DNA of 64,000 nt from Bacteriovoracaceae bacterium (lineage in GTDB: Bacteria; Bdellovibrionota; Bacteriovoracia; Bacteriovoracales; Bacteriovoracaceae). A model generated the notes under the pieces. It was not told the origin of the DNA, did no database searches, and worked only from the letters and a program-made list of their open reading frames with translations. A program made the position numbers and the translations under genes. Below are positions 52,959 through 63,311 of the stretch, piece after piece; position 1 is the first letter of the stretch; each line of letters begins with the position of its first letter. The stretch covers positions 62,001-126,000 of the forward strand of contig JAFMBV010000001.1 of assembly GCA_017858255.1 (NCBI GenBank), written 5' to 3'.

Positions 52959-53507
52959 ATGAAGAAATACATCCCCATATTCGTAGCTATTTTTGGATTA
53001 TCCTTTTATTTGGTGAGCCAAGGTCTATTTAATAATGGCGACCCTACGGCAAATACACCAGATAAATCGAGTAAGGTTAATAAACATTATTCAGAGGTTC
53101 TAAGAAAGCTGAAAGTAAAATCATGGGATGGCGTTTCTTTAACCTATAAGAAGCCTCCTAAGGTCTTGATCGTTAACTTTTGGGCGAGTTGGTGCACACC
53201 ATGTCTTGAAGAATTTCCTTCGCTTAACTCTCTACTAAAGAAATTCAAAGGAAAAGACATCCAGGTTTTAGGTGTTAATACTGATGAAAAAGATCAAGTA
53301 ACGAAAGTAAAAAAGACTATTGAAAAATATGATCTAGCTTTCCCAATAGTTCTTGATACAGATGGTAAGCTAATAAATGATTTCTTAATAACGGCGATAC
53401 CTATTTCTATCATTTACCATGAAGGCAAGGTTGTTGAAATCTCGAAAGGATCAAAAGATTTTGAGGCTGAAGAATTCATAGAACAAGTCACGCAATGGTT
53501 AGAGTGA
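52959..53507 (+). CDS. Membrane-anchored TlpA/ResA-type thioredoxin
   Basis: This periplasmic thiol-disulfide oxidoreductase has an N-terminal membrane anchor or signal (residues ~3-22) and a thioredoxin fold with active site FWASWCTPCLEEFPSL and cis-Pro segment TAIPISIIY. It belongs to the TlpA/ResA family, often reductases for cytochrome c or other thiol proteins. ATG 52959 is chosen over ATG 52947; no ribosome site is evident for either. Its 3' end overlaps the Kazal lipoprotein gene by 9 bases. Confidence 0.88.
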   Translation: MKKYIPIFVAIFGLSFYLVSQGLFNNGDPTANTPDKSSKVNKHYSEVLRKLKVKSWDGVSLTYKKPPKVLIVNFWASWCTPCLEEFPSLNSLLKKFKGKDIQVLGVNTDEKDQVTKVKKTIEKYDLAFPIVLDTDGKLINDFLITAIPISIIYHEGKVVEISKGSKDFEAEEFIEQVTQWLE

Positions 53508-53897
53508 TTGAGTACACTGACTTAGGTCGACCTTAGTAGCACCAGCAGACTCCAAGGCACACTCATCAGAAAAAATTCCCGCCGGCTGACAACTTACCCC
53601 TGTAGGGCATGATGGCAGACCACATACTTGACCAGATGCTTGGTTACATTGGGCACTGGCAGAGGGTGCGCAGACTCCATTGGTGTAATTAAAACCATTA
53701 CATTGAGCAATACAAGAATTTAAAAAAGTAATATAACGACTTCCGTCGAAACCACAAACAGGTTCCTTGAGATCACTACATGAGCAGGTCAGACCAGAAA
53801 AGTTAGAGGAACCTGATCCTCTGGATGAAGGCGTTCTTAGTTCCTGACCACAAGAAACTAGTATTAATGCAATACTTATATAAGAGAACCATTTCAT
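53499..53897 (-). CDS. Kazal-domain lipoprotein
   Basis: The 132-residue product has a lipoprotein signal with LVSC (Cys16). Residues ~36-77 form a Kazal-type protease inhibitor module: CSDLKEPVCGFDGSRY, NSCIAQCNG and GVC. A second, more divergent Cys-rich Kazal-like module follows (~83-130; SGQVCG, FSDECALESAG, DLSQC). Kazal inhibitors are mainly animal proteins; bacterial examples are few. A periplasmic or surface inhibitor of serine proteases is likely, but the reactive-site specificity is not clear. Confidence 0.8.
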   Translation of the reverse strand: MKWFSYISIALILVSCGQELRTPSSRGSGSSNFSGLTCSCSDLKEPVCGFDGSRYITFLNSCIAQCNGFNYTNGVCAPSASAQCNQASGQVCGLPSCPTGVSCQPAGIFSDECALESAGATKVDLSQCTQSL

Positions 53898-53937
53898 GTT
53901 TCATTATTCGGAACTTAATCGAAAAAACTTGAGAAAA

Positions 53938-55149
53938 TCAGACAGGAACTGAGAAGTTTCGACCCCAGTTATAAGTAATTTCGTCCACTTGGCCCACCTT
54001 AAATAATGAAAATCTCGGTTTAAGACCCTGAAGAATTGCACCTTGTTCTCTAAGCCCTAAGGAGTGTGCAGCATTTAGAGTTATTCCACACCATATTTCT
54101 GCCAATGAAAGCTTAAGAGTAGGGGCAGCAAGACTAGAAATCAATACGAGGTTATCGCAGTGGCAACTTCCAGGATTAAAGTCAGATGCTATAGAAAGCT
54201 TTGCCCCTTTATCGATTAATTTTCTAGCATCAGCCTGATCTTTACCTAAGAAAAAGCCGGTACCAGGAAGAATAGTTGCCACAGTATTTGATTTTGAAAG
54301 GGACTCAATGCCTTTGCTCCCTGTTCTCAAGAGGTGGTCGCAACTCAAAGCTTTATACTCACATGCCAGGGAGGCGCCGCCATTATCATTAAATTCATCA
54401 GCATGAACTTTAAGAGGTAAGTTTAGGTCTTGGCAGAATTTAAAAAACTGTTCGGTATCTTCTTTATTAAAATATCCCTCTTCGAAAAAAATATCTACAG
54501 CATCAATAATGTTTTTCTTATGAACCTGGTCAATAGAAGGGTAAACAATCTTTTCAAGATACTCTCTTCCATTAGCAAAACCTGTTGGGATCGCATGAGC
54601 AGGCATAAAGGTATTAAATATTTGTACGTTATTTTTAAACTCTATTTTTAAATCATTAATAATCTCAGCACATTCAATTTCTTTTTGAATATTGAGACCA
54701 TAACCAGATTTTATTTCAATAGTACCGATGCCATAGGAATGAATCCGTTCGATCCGCTTTTTAGCTATTGAGAAAAGTTCATCACGACTTGCCTCATTAG
54801 TTTGTTTCATTGTGGAAAGGATTCCACCGCCAGCCTTGGCAATGGCCTCATAGTCAGCACCATTGAGGCGCATACTATATTCCTTTGAGCGATTACCACC
54901 AAATACTAAATGAGTGTGAGAATCAACTATTTCAGGAGTAAGCACATGTCCATGTCCATCTCTCAAGGAAATATTTTGGTACTTTGTAGGAATATCTTTA
55001 GTTTGCCCAACCCATAAAATAGTATGATCATTATAAATGACTGCGCCATCTTCAATGATGTTGAGGTCTTCCGCGACTGGCCCTCGACCATCCTTTTTAT
55101 GGACGCCACTTAAGGTTAAAATTTGTGATAGGTTTTTAAAACCTTTCAT
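53938..55149 (-). CDS. hutI: Imidazolonepropionase
   Basis: It hydrolyses imidazolone-5-propionate to formiminoglutamate in histidine breakdown. The amidohydrolase metal motif is DSHTHLVFGG with NRSKEYSMRLNGADYEAIAKAGGGI-type family sequence (VHADEF, ASDFNPGSC). 403 residues is typical. Its start shares one base with the hutU stop. The next step enzyme (hutG or hutF) is not in the window. Confidence 0.95.
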   Translation of the reverse strand: MKGFKNLSQILTLSGVHKKDGRGPVAEDLNIIEDGAVIYNDHTILWVGQTKDIPTKYQNISLRDGHGHVLTPEIVDSHTHLVFGGNRSKEYSMRLNGADYEAIAKAGGGILSTMKQTNEASRDELFSIAKKRIERIHSYGIGTIEIKSGYGLNIQKEIECAEIINDLKIEFKNNVQIFNTFMPAHAIPTGFANGREYLEKIVYPSIDQVHKKNIIDAVDIFFEEGYFNKEDTEQFFKFCQDLNLPLKVHADEFNDNGGASLACEYKALSCDHLLRTGSKGIESLSKSNTVATILPGTGFFLGKDQADARKLIDKGAKLSIASDFNPGSCHCDNLVLISSLAAPTLKLSLAEIWCGITLNAAHSLGLREQGAILQGLKPRFSLFKVGQVDEITYNWGRNFSVPV

Positions 55150-56810
55150 TAGCTATCCAAACTTGGAAATTTAATATTAGTTCTTTTTCGCTCTTCCAGA
55201 GCAATGTCGTAGCCAGCATCGGCATGGCGAATGATCCCCATACCAGGATCACCATTTAGTACACGACTCAATCTTTTATCCATACCTTCTGTTCCGTCGG
55301 CACAAATCACCATTCCTGCATGTTGGCTAAAGCCAATACCAACACCTCCACCATGGTGAAAAGATGTCCACGAGGCACCATTCATTGTATTGATGGCCAT
55401 ATTTAAAATGGGCCAATCGGAAACAGCATCTGAACCGTCCTTCATGGCCTCTGTTTCTCTATTGGGAGAAGCTACGGAACCGCAATCCAAATGATCTCGA
55501 CCAATAACAATAGGGGCCTTAACTTTTCCATCTCTTACGAGTTTGTTAAAGATAAGACCTGCTTTTTCTCTGTCACCATACTTTAGCCAACAAATTCTAG
55601 ACGGTAGGCCTTGGAACTGAACCATTTCTTCTGCTTTTTTAAGCCAGTTGATAAGTTTTTTGTCTTCTGGAAAGGCTTCCATCAGCGCCTTGTCCGTTAC
55701 TCTAATATCCTCAGGGTCGCCAGAAAGTGCAATCCATCTAAATGGGCCAGATCCTGTGCAAAATAAGGGACGAATATAAGCAGGAACAAAGCCCGGAAAA
55801 TCAAAAGCGTTTTCTACGCCTGCTTTCTGGGCTCCTGCTCTTAGGTTGTTTCCGTAATCAAAAACATGGCTACCCCGTTTTTGAAATTCCAGCATGGCCA
55901 ATACATGAACAGCCATTGTTTCATAAGAAAGTTGCATATACTTAGCGGAATCATTCTTACGTAAATCATCAATTTCTACTTGAGTAAGGTGATGTGGAAC
56001 ATAACCGTAAAGAGGATCATGAGCACTTGTTTGGTCAGTAACTAAGTCAGGAAGAATATTTTTTTCTAGGAGGTAGTTGAAAAAGTCAGCAGCGTTACCC
56101 ACAACAGCAATAGAGATGGCCTTGTTTTCTTTCTTCGCTTTTAGGGCCAATTCAATGCCCTCATCAAAACTAGAGGCCAGTACGTCGACATACTTAGTCT
56201 TTAAGCGTTTTTCTATTCTCCACTTAGCGACATCACAACATAGGCAGACCCCGCCGGCCATTTTTACGGCGAGTGGCTGAGCTCCGCCCATTCCACCAAC
56301 ACCAGCAGTAAGAACAAGTTTTCCTTGGAGGTCTTTGCCTTCACCATAATGTTTTTCTGCAGCGGCCATAAAAGTTTCATAAGTTCCCTGAAGAATCCCT
56401 TGAGTGCCAATATAAATCCAACTTCCAGCAGTCATTTGGCCGTACATCATGAGGCCTTCATCTTTGAGCTGATTAAAATATTCCCAATTTGCCCATTCGG
56501 GAACGAGGTTGGAATTGGCTATAAGAACGCGCGGCCCTTCAGGATGGGAGGGGATAACAGCGACAGGTTTCCCTGACTGTACTAAAAGAGTTTCATTGTC
56601 TTCTAGGTTTTTTAGAGAACTTATAATGTCATTAAGCGCTTTGGGATTTCTTGCTGCTTGTCCATTACCACCATAAACGATGAGGTTTTCGCGGTCTTCA
56701 GCTACATCAGGATGGAGATTATTAAGAAGGCATCTTAGGGCAGCTTCTTGATGCCAACCCTTACATGTTAATTTACTTCCTGTCGGTGGGAGAGGGATTT
56801 CGAATGTCAT
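55149..56810 (-). CDS. hutU: Urocanate hydratase
   Basis: It hydrates urocanate using bound NAD. Family segments include [30 protein letters not shown], and [16 protein letters not shown] near the C-terminus. 553 residues is standard. It overlaps hutH upstream by 4 bases and hutI downstream by 1, so the three are translated together. Confidence 0.96.
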   Translation of the reverse strand: MTFEIPLPPTGSKLTCKGWHQEAALRCLLNNLHPDVAEDRENLIVYGGNGQAARNPKALNDIISSLKNLEDNETLLVQSGKPVAVIPSHPEGPRVLIANSNLVPEWANWEYFNQLKDEGLMMYGQMTAGSWIYIGTQGILQGTYETFMAAAEKHYGEGKDLQGKLVLTAGVGGMGGAQPLAVKMAGGVCLCCDVAKWRIEKRLKTKYVDVLASSFDEGIELALKAKKENKAISIAVVGNAADFFNYLLEKNILPDLVTDQTSAHDPLYGYVPHHLTQVEIDDLRKNDSAKYMQLSYETMAVHVLAMLEFQKRGSHVFDYGNNLRAGAQKAGVENAFDFPGFVPAYIRPLFCTGSGPFRWIALSGDPEDIRVTDKALMEAFPEDKKLINWLKKAEEMVQFQGLPSRICWLKYGDREKAGLIFNKLVRDGKVKAPIVIGRDHLDCGSVASPNRETEAMKDGSDAVSDWPILNMAINTMNGASWTSFHHGGGVGIGFSQHAGMVICADGTEGMDKRLSRVLNGDPGMGIIRHADAGYDIALEERKRTNIKFPSLDS

Positions 56811-58345
56811 TTTAAACCTCCAATATGGGAATCTATGGCCTTAAATAATTCATCTGTCTTTATGACTTTAATAATGTTTTCAATATCAATTTGAAAAACA
56901 CGATCTTCATCAATGAATGGAACGTGTTTACGAAAAATTTGGTGAACATTCTCTAGTGCGGGAGAGGACTTATGTGGTCTTTGAAAATCAAGTGCCTGAG
57001 TAGCACATAAAAATTCGATTGCAATACAATGGAAAGCATTATCAATAACCTCTAAGAGTTTTCGGCCTGAAGTAACTCCCATAGAGACATGATCTTCTTT
57101 GTCTGTTGAAGTTGGAATACTGTCTATACTTGCAGGATGACATAGATACTTATTTTCAGAGGCAAGAGCGGCTGCAGTAACATGGGCAATCATTAAACCA
57201 GAGTTAAGACCAGAGGACTCTATCAAAAAAGCAGGAAGTTCAGAAAAGGTGGGATTCATCATCTTTTCTACTCTTCTCTCTGAAATATTACAAATTTCAG
57301 CGACACCCATCGCAAGGTAATCCATTGCCAGAGCAATAGCTTCACCATGGAAGTTTCCACCAGAGATAACATCGTCATCTTCAATAAAAATAAGTGGATT
57401 GTCCGTTACTGCATTTAATTCATAACTAAAAACTTCTTGAATATGTCTAAGTGTTTGTCTGCAAGCTCCATGAACTTGAGGCACGCATCTGAGAGAGTAG
57501 GGATCTTGAACCTTACCGCAGTCCATATGTGAGTTCATGACCTCACTACCCTTTAAAAGATTTCTTAAGTTATCAGCACATTCAATTTGACCAGGATGAG
57601 GTTTTAAACGCTGAATTCTTGGGTCAAATGCACTAATCGTTCCCCTTACCCCATCGCAGGTTAAGGCCGCTACGACATCGGCAAGTTTCATAATTCTTTC
57701 AGCTCTTTCAATCGCAAGGCTGCCAAGGGCCGCCATGACAGCAGTACCGTTAATGAGGGCAAGCCCATCCTTAGGTCCTAGCGAAATTGGTTTAAGTCCA
57801 ATTTGGTCAATTGCAAAGTCGGCGCGTACTTGTTTGTTTTTATAAATAACTTGTCCCTCGCCAATTAAGCATAGGGCCACATGACTAAGGGGAGCTAAAT
57901 CACCCGAGGCACCCACTGAACCTTTGCAGGGAACGATGGGAATAATGTCATGATTAAGAAACTCAAGAAGGAGTTCAACAGCCTTTGGATTAACACCTGA
58001 AAAACCAGAGGCGAGGCAATTCGCTCTTAAAAGCATAATCGCTCTTACGACATCTCTTTCAAATGGTATACCAACGCCAGTGCAGTGACTTCTTATAAGA
58101 TTTATTTGAAGTTTAGCGAGATCTTCTTTTGGAATGTGAACATCAGAGAGAGCACCGAAGCCAGTATTAATACCATAGACAGGCTTGCCATCTTCAACAA
58201 TTTTTTCAACATAACTTTTGGAAGCTTTTAGCAGCTTTAGACTACTCTCGCTGAGCTTTACTTGTACACTACCTACTCTTGCATTAGCGACTGTGACAAT
58301 TTGTTCTATGGTAATTTCAGAACCATTAATAATTATTTCTTTCAT
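56807..58345 (-). CDS. hutH: Histidine ammonia-lyase
   Basis: It converts histidine to urocanate. The MIO prosthetic group forms from Ala146-Ser147-Gly148 in [28 protein letters not shown] and the Tyr-containing [10 protein letters not shown] are also present. 512 residues is typical. It starts 10 bases after rpe; a weak ribosome site is seen. Confidence 0.96.
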   Translation of the reverse strand: MKEIIINGSEITIEQIVTVANARVGSVQVKLSESSLKLLKASKSYVEKIVEDGKPVYGINTGFGALSDVHIPKEDLAKLQINLIRSHCTGVGIPFERDVVRAIMLLRANCLASGFSGVNPKAVELLLEFLNHDIIPIVPCKGSVGASGDLAPLSHVALCLIGEGQVIYKNKQVRADFAIDQIGLKPISLGPKDGLALINGTAVMAALGSLAIERAERIMKLADVVAALTCDGVRGTISAFDPRIQRLKPHPGQIECADNLRNLLKGSEVMNSHMDCGKVQDPYSLRCVPQVHGACRQTLRHIQEVFSYELNAVTDNPLIFIEDDDVISGGNFHGEAIALAMDYLAMGVAEICNISERRVEKMMNPTFSELPAFLIESSGLNSGLMIAHVTAAALASENKYLCHPASIDSIPTSTDKEDHVSMGVTSGRKLLEVIDNAFHCIAIEFLCATQALDFQRPHKSSPALENVHQIFRKHVPFIDEDRVFQIDIENIIKVIKTDELFKAIDSHIGGLK

Positions 58346-58355
58346 GATTTTTCAA

Positions 58356-59009
58356 CTACCTTAGGGATTGAACCTTGTTTAAATATTCAGACGTATTATT
58401 TTTGAAAATAAAACTACCAGCGACAAGGTTGTCTGCTCCAGCTTCACGAACAACTTTTACATTTTTATCGCTTATTCCACCATCAATTTGAATTTGGAAG
58501 TTTAAAGAAAGTTCTTCTCTTCTACGCACAAGTTCTCTCATCTTGTCTAAAGAGCCTTCCATAAAAGATTGACCACCAAAACCTGGCTCTACAGACATCA
58601 CGAGGACCAAATCTAATTCCTTTAAAAGATCATCTGACAGTTCAGACACTTGAGTACCCGGCTTAATGCTGACACCAATGCTTTTGTAAAAGGATCTAAA
58701 CTTCTTAATCGTGTCGATAGGGTTTTTCGAGGCCTCAAGATGAAAGGTAATATTGTCTAAACCAAAGTCCTTCATTTCAGCCATATGAAACTCAGGATTA
58801 GAAACCATCAAATGGGCGTCTAGTGGTATATTTGTTTTTTTACTGATTTGTTCGATTATCGGAATTCCAAACGTAAGGTTTGGAACAAAGTGACCATCCA
58901 TTATATCAAGATGCAGCCAAAGGTCTTTTACACCCTCAAAGATTTTTATTTCGTTTTCGATGTTCAAAAAATCACAGCTCAAAATTGAAGGTGAGATAAT
59001 GCTATTCAT
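58356..59009 (-). CDS. rpe: Ribulose-phosphate 3-epimerase
   Basis: It interconverts ribulose- and xylulose-5-phosphate. TIM-barrel features include SPSILSCDFLN, HLDIMDGHFVPNLTFG, VMSVEPGFGGQSF and QIDGGIS. 217 residues is standard. It overlaps fmt by 8 bases; a GGAA site lies in the end of fmt. Confidence 0.95.
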   Translation of the reverse strand: MNSIISPSILSCDFLNIENEIKIFEGVKDLWLHLDIMDGHFVPNLTFGIPIIEQISKKTNIPLDAHLMVSNPEFHMAEMKDFGLDNITFHLEASKNPIDTIKKFRSFYKSIGVSIKPGTQVSELSDDLLKELDLVLVMSVEPGFGGQSFMEGSLDKMRELVRRREELSLNFQIQIDGGISDKNVKVVREAGADNLVAGSFIFKNNTSEYLNKVQSLR

Positions 59010-59961
59010 AGCGTTCCTTGTGTAGCTTGAGGGATATATTTTTGCTTTTAATACCGTTTAAAAAATCAACATCTCTCTGCGCCTTCTTCCCTTCAGGTTG
59101 AATACTGCCAAGACGAATAGTTCCTTTAGTTGTTCCAAGTAAGATGCTGCCTAGCGCGATATCAATTTCACCAGGTTGAAGGTTTTTGGGAAACGCTTCA
59201 ACGGCATGAACCTTAAGGCGAGCGTCGTTTAAAAAAATATGAAGCCCGGGCCATGGAGTGTAAGCACGAAGTTTATTGATAATCGTTTGGCAGTCCTCTT
59301 TAAAGGGATTAATAAGACCATCAGTTTTTAAAATAGTTGGTGCAAAGGTAGCCTTATTATTATCTTGTTGCGTATATGTTAGATCTCCACTGGTTTTTGA
59401 AAAGGTTTCCAAAAAGTTGTGAAGGCCTACAGCCGCTTCTTTTTCCAGCTTCTTGAAAAGAGTTCCAGAATTGTCTCCCGGTAAAATGGGGACTTCATGA
59501 TCGTAAACTAAATCACCTGCGTCCATCTGCTTAACCATTTTTTGAATGCTTACTCCAGTAACAGGGTCCCCATTTAGTAAAGCATACTGAATGGGAGCGG
59601 CACCCCTGTATTTAGGCAGTAGAGAAGTGTGGATATTAAATGCTCCGAATTTTGGAATTTCTAAAATTTTCGTTCCAAGAAATTGAGCAAAAGCAATTAC
59701 GATAAAAAAATCAATTTGATTATCATTAAGAAACTTTATTAGGTCAGGGTCTTTATTTATATTTTCTGTTTGAAAAAGTTGTAGCTCATGATCGATAGCA
59801 TATTGAGCTACTGGAGGAGTTTTAAGTTTGTGGCCTCGACCGGCTGGTCTGTCAGGCATTGAGATTACAGCAGATATTTCAAAGTCAGGGTTTTGATTGA
59901 TAACATCAAGAGATGGTACAGAGAAATCGGGTGTTCCAAAAAATGCTACTTTGTAAGACAT
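59002..59961 (-). CDS. fmt: Methionyl-tRNA formyltransferase
   Basis: It formylates the initiator Met-tRNA. Family blocks are VAFFGTPDFSVPSL, the formyl-transfer segment AFNIHTSLLPKYRGAAPIQ and ITGV-SIQKM-type strand with GVSIQKMVKQMDAGD. 319 residues is normal. Its ATG shares one base with the def stop. The rpe-fmt-def cluster is translated as a chain. Confidence 0.95.
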   Translation of the reverse strand: MSYKVAFFGTPDFSVPSLDVINQNPDFEISAVISMPDRPAGRGHKLKTPPVAQYAIDHELQLFQTENINKDPDLIKFLNDNQIDFFIVIAFAQFLGTKILEIPKFGAFNIHTSLLPKYRGAAPIQYALLNGDPVTGVSIQKMVKQMDAGDLVYDHEVPILPGDNSGTLFKKLEKEAAVGLHNFLETFSKTSGDLTYTQQDNNKATFAPTILKTDGLINPFKEDCQTIINKLRAYTPWPGLHIFLNDARLKVHAVEAFPKNLQPGEIDIALGSILLGTTKGTIRLGSIQPEGKKAQRDVDFLNGIKSKNISLKLHKERYE

Positions 59962-60566
59962 TAAACCTTCTTTTTCTTTTTCTTCAAATACTTCTTAGTG
60001 AGAAGGTTCTTTTTTATTAAACTAAGTCTTTCTAAGAAAACGATTCCATCCAAATGGTCATTTTCATGTTGAATACAAACAGCCAATAATTCGTCTGCAT
60101 CGATTGAATGATGAGACCCATTCCAGTCTTGAAATTTTACGGTAATGGATTCTGATCTTTTAACTTCTTCATAAATCCCTGGAACGGAAAGGCAGCCTTC
60201 TTGAAATAAGACTTCACCTTTTTTATTTTCAATAACAGGATTAATAAAAACGAGTGGATTAAATTCACTTAAATTATAATCAAGCGAGCCATCGGCCCTT
60301 GTTACTTTTTCTCTTTTGTAATCAATATCCATAACAAAAAGGCGGGAGCTAACTCCAACTTGTGGGGCAGCTAGGCCAATGCCAGGAGCTCGATACATTG
60401 TAAAAAGCATATTTTGACAAAGGTTTTTTAGTTCCTCGTTAAACTCATTAACAGTACCGGCGACTTTCTTGAGAACGGGTGATGGGTAAGTGTATATCTT
60501 TAATTCATCCCCACTAGGATTGTAGTTTGAGAAAGCCTCTTGATATACGGGAATTGATGATTTCAT
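59961..60566 (-). CDS. def: Peptide deformylase
   Basis: It removes the formyl group from new proteins. Motifs GIGLAAPQVG, EGCLSVP and QHENDHLDG (metal-binding Cys and two His) are all present. ATG 60566 gives 201 residues with ~20 residues before the usual IYTYPSPVLKKVA; a TTG at 60620 would add 18. Neither has a clear ribosome site, and TATAAA lies a few bases ahead of the ATG. The C-terminus ends KKYLKKKKKKV, an unusual Lys tail. Confidence 0.92.
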   Translation of the reverse strand: MKSSIPVYQEAFSNYNPSGDELKIYTYPSPVLKKVAGTVNEFNEELKNLCQNMLFTMYRAPGIGLAAPQVGVSSRLFVMDIDYKREKVTRADGSLDYNLSEFNPLVFINPVIENKKGEVLFQEGCLSVPGIYEEVKRSESITVKFQDWNGSHHSIDADELLAVCIQHENDHLDGIVFLERLSLIKKNLLTKKYLKKKKKKV

Positions 60567-60633
60567 GGGTGATTTTATAGCACGGCTGCTCTGCGTTAGT
60601 CCATTTTCCAGTTTTAACAAAGGCCATGAACTT

Positions 60634-62211
60634 TTACTTCTTTTTAGCCAAAATATAGTGCTCTTGAAGACTTTTAAGATCCCTATTTTTTAGGGCGATA
60701 AAAATTTGGGAGAGGCCAGAACCTCTTTTCCAGACCTTCCAACTATTTAATATTTCGTAAAATCGAGAGGATTCTTCTGATTTCGAAAATTCCCGCCTGC
60801 TGATGAAGACAAGATCACCACTAGAAATATCATTACTAGCAATTCCCATACTGGGCATGAGTGTAATATCCCTCTCAAGAGCTTCTTGAACAAAAAAGGG
60901 CTTTCGATAAGAGACAAAAATCGTTTTCGGGCTTTTTGCTATTTTAATAACTTCCACTGGGACTGTTGGCAGGATTCCGAGAGGAAGTAAAAACTGCCAA
61001 TAGAAAATAAAAGGGATTACAAGTACGAGGGTTTCTAGTCTTTTATGTGCACGATTAAACAACCATGTCCAAAGGGCCAAGCAAAAAAGTGCACCTAAGA
61101 AGTAAGGCCGAGCATTTTGTAGGACAAGGTCATTTCTAAAAAAGTAGAGAAATCCCAATATTATGAAGCCGAAGCTCATAAAGAAGCTCATCAGTATCTT
61201 TTGACTCTTTAAGAAAGTCTTTTGTATTTTGGAAGACAGTTGTTTGAAGTTATAGCAGATGTATAAGCATAAAATTGGTATTGCGGGTACAGCGTAGTGA
61301 TGTGATTTTTGTTTCGGAAGAAACCATAGAAAATAAAAACAAATGAAAGAAAAGCCAAGGAATTGATTAATGGGTTCCTTGAAATTTTTAAGACCTTTTG
61401 TTTTAAATATTGGAAAGAGAAAAAGAAAGACAGGAAAAGAGTAAATAAAAAGACCTTGAATAACACTCTTTATTGGATAGCTTTTTGCTGTAAATTTACC
61501 CAAGTTTTCACGAATAAAAAAATAATCGAAAAACTCTCTGCCAAATCTAAGATAGGAAAATACAAACCACAGCGAACCGAAAAGGACAGATAATAGACCA
61601 TATATAAGGAGTGGTTTGATTTGTTTTTTCGATTTGGTTAAAAATAAGAAAAAGGCGGGTGGAAAAATCATAACAAGAGATACAGGGCCCTTTACGAGTA
61701 CAGAGAGGCCAGAAATAAAGGAAGCAGCAAGAAGATTTTTAGAGTTTTGCTTTTTATAATAACTATAAAAATATAATGCACTTAGGGTAGTTAGGTACGC
61801 TAGCGCCATCTCCATCATAAAAATACGAGAATATTTTATAAAATAAAGAGGACAGATTAAAAAACCAAAGGCTTCATACCAGTTGCGCTTCAATTCCTTT
61901 TCATACCAAAGAGAGATAAGAAAGCAGGAGCCCAATGAAAAGATTAGGACAGACACTCTTGCCCACATCAGGAAGCTTCCACCAAAGAAATGATAAAGAG
62001 GTATCGGTAACCAAAACTGAAAAGGAGGCTTGCTCCAGTGATAGTCTCCATAAATTCTTGGTGTTAAAAAGTCCCGGGCCTCGTACATTTCTTGACTGAT
62101 GAGTAAATAGAAGCCTTCCGTCCCCTGTCTAAGGGCATTTAGATTACCAATGTCATAGAAGAAGAGAAGGAGGATAATACCAAAAAATAGAAGGGATAAA
62201 CGATTGTTCAT
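60634..62211 (-). CDS. ArnT/GT39-type membrane glycosyltransferase
   Basis: The 525-residue protein has about 11-12 membrane segments and the family start: LRQGTEGFYLLISQEM, ARDFLTPRIYGDYHWSKPPFQFWL. This pattern (acidic loop, then KPP) is typical of polyprenyl-phosphate sugar transferases such as ArnT. It transfers a sugar from a lipid carrier, probably to lipid A or a glycan at the periplasmic face. ATG 62211 is chosen because it overlaps the LptF/G gene stop (ATGA). The acceptor and sugar are unknown. Confidence 0.82.
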   Translation of the reverse strand: MNNRLSLLFFGIILLLFFYDIGNLNALRQGTEGFYLLISQEMYEARDFLTPRIYGDYHWSKPPFQFWLPIPLYHFFGGSFLMWARVSVLIFSLGSCFLISLWYEKELKRNWYEAFGFLICPLYFIKYSRIFMMEMALAYLTTLSALYFYSYYKKQNSKNLLAASFISGLSVLVKGPVSLVMIFPPAFFLFLTKSKKQIKPLLIYGLLSVLFGSLWFVFSYLRFGREFFDYFFIRENLGKFTAKSYPIKSVIQGLFIYSFPVFLFLFPIFKTKGLKNFKEPINQFLGFSFICFYFLWFLPKQKSHHYAVPAIPILCLYICYNFKQLSSKIQKTFLKSQKILMSFFMSFGFIILGFLYFFRNDLVLQNARPYFLGALFCLALWTWLFNRAHKRLETLVLVIPFIFYWQFLLPLGILPTVPVEVIKIAKSPKTIFVSYRKPFFVQEALERDITLMPSMGIASNDISSGDLVFISRREFSKSEESSRFYEILNSWKVWKRGSGLSQIFIALKNRDLKSLQEHYILAKKK

Positions 62212-63311
62212 ATAAGCTTTCGATTTCTTATAAATTGATACACAAGGAATAGGCCGAAAATAAAGGGAACCCCAAAGCAAGCGAGATAGGGATCAAGCTT
62301 GCTGGATTTTCCAAGTTCTATAAAGTAACTATTTACGAGCCAATATATAATTACGAAAATAAATACACCAAAAAGGTTTTTACCGAAAGAGTTACCCCTA
62401 CGGTTTGGTCGGAATGCTCCAATAGCTGCCACTAGACCAAAGATGACACAGACTATTGAAATAGAGAATTTTTCAAGAAAAATGACAAGGTATTCATTTA
62501 CGTTAATACCACCGTCTTGAAGTTTGTCGATATAGTTATAAAGGTCAATAATATTTAAAGTAGTGATATCAGCTTCTATTTCTCGAAAATCAAAAGGCGT
62601 TTCATTGATGGCAAGAGCGAGAGTTTCTGATTTTACAACAATTGGGAATTCACTAGTCTCAAGATTTTTGTAACTTAAGTTATCGGTTCCAATCCAAGCA
62701 TCACCTATGAATTGAATGTACTTACTTGATACTTTTTCTTTTAAGAAATTGTTTTCGTCATAAAAGTAAATGGAGGTGTCATTTAGTTGGTCTTTGGATT
62801 TATCAAATGTGGAAAAACTAAAAAAATAAGTTTCACTCTTAAACCACATTTTACCAGACCCAATCGTAGATGCCATAAGCCCTTGAGACCTAAGGTTCTT
62901 AAACTTGGACTCGCCATCTTTTATAAGGATGTCTTTTTTTGAAATAGCATAAGGTTCTAAAAAAGAGCTTATAAACAATTGACTCAGACTAACAACGATT
63001 GTTCCTATGGCAATATCTGTCATAAATCTCTTTCGAGAATATCCACTTGAAAATATAGCTGTAAGTTCATTTCTATTTTTAAGCTTATTAATGCTAAAGA
63101 GTGAGGCCACGAGGCAGCCGACGGGCATGATTAATTTTAATTTATCAGGAATCTCTAGAAAGTGATTAAAAATAACTTCCATAGGGGTAACATTACTGCG
63201 CAAAAAGCCTGTAATCAATTCTGCAACAGAAATAAGTAAAATAAGAACGATAAAGGCACCGAAGAAAAATCGAAACCATTCTTTAAGAATAAAGCTTCTT
63301 AAGGTCGTCAC
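62208..63311 (-). CDS. LptF/LptG-family lipopolysaccharide export permease
   Basis: The 367-residue protein fits the YjgP/YjgQ family: an N-terminal membrane helix pair (IVLILLISVAELITGF), the coupling region MPVGCLVASLFSINKLKNRNELTA, a periplasmic beta-jellyroll domain (~130-260), and three C-terminal helices. It would act with LptB and a second permease to move LPS. Only one permease gene is present here. The GT39 enzyme follows with a 4-base overlap, supporting a role in envelope glycolipid. Confidence 0.88.
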   Translation of the reverse strand: MTTLRSFILKEWFRFFFGAFIVLILLISVAELITGFLRSNVTPMEVIFNHFLEIPDKLKLIMPVGCLVASLFSINKLKNRNELTAIFSSGYSRKRFMTDIAIGTIVVSLSQLFISSFLEPYAISKKDILIKDGESKFKNLRSQGLMASTIGSGKMWFKSETYFFSFSTFDKSKDQLNDTSIYFYDENNFLKEKVSSKYIQFIGDAWIGTDNLSYKNLETSEFPIVVKSETLALAINETPFDFREIEADITTLNIIDLYNYIDKLQDGGINVNEYLVIFLEKFSISIVCVIFGLVAAIGAFRPNRRGNSFGKNLFGVFIFVIIYWLVNSYFIELGKSSKLDPYLACFGVPFIFGLFLVYQFIRNRKLI

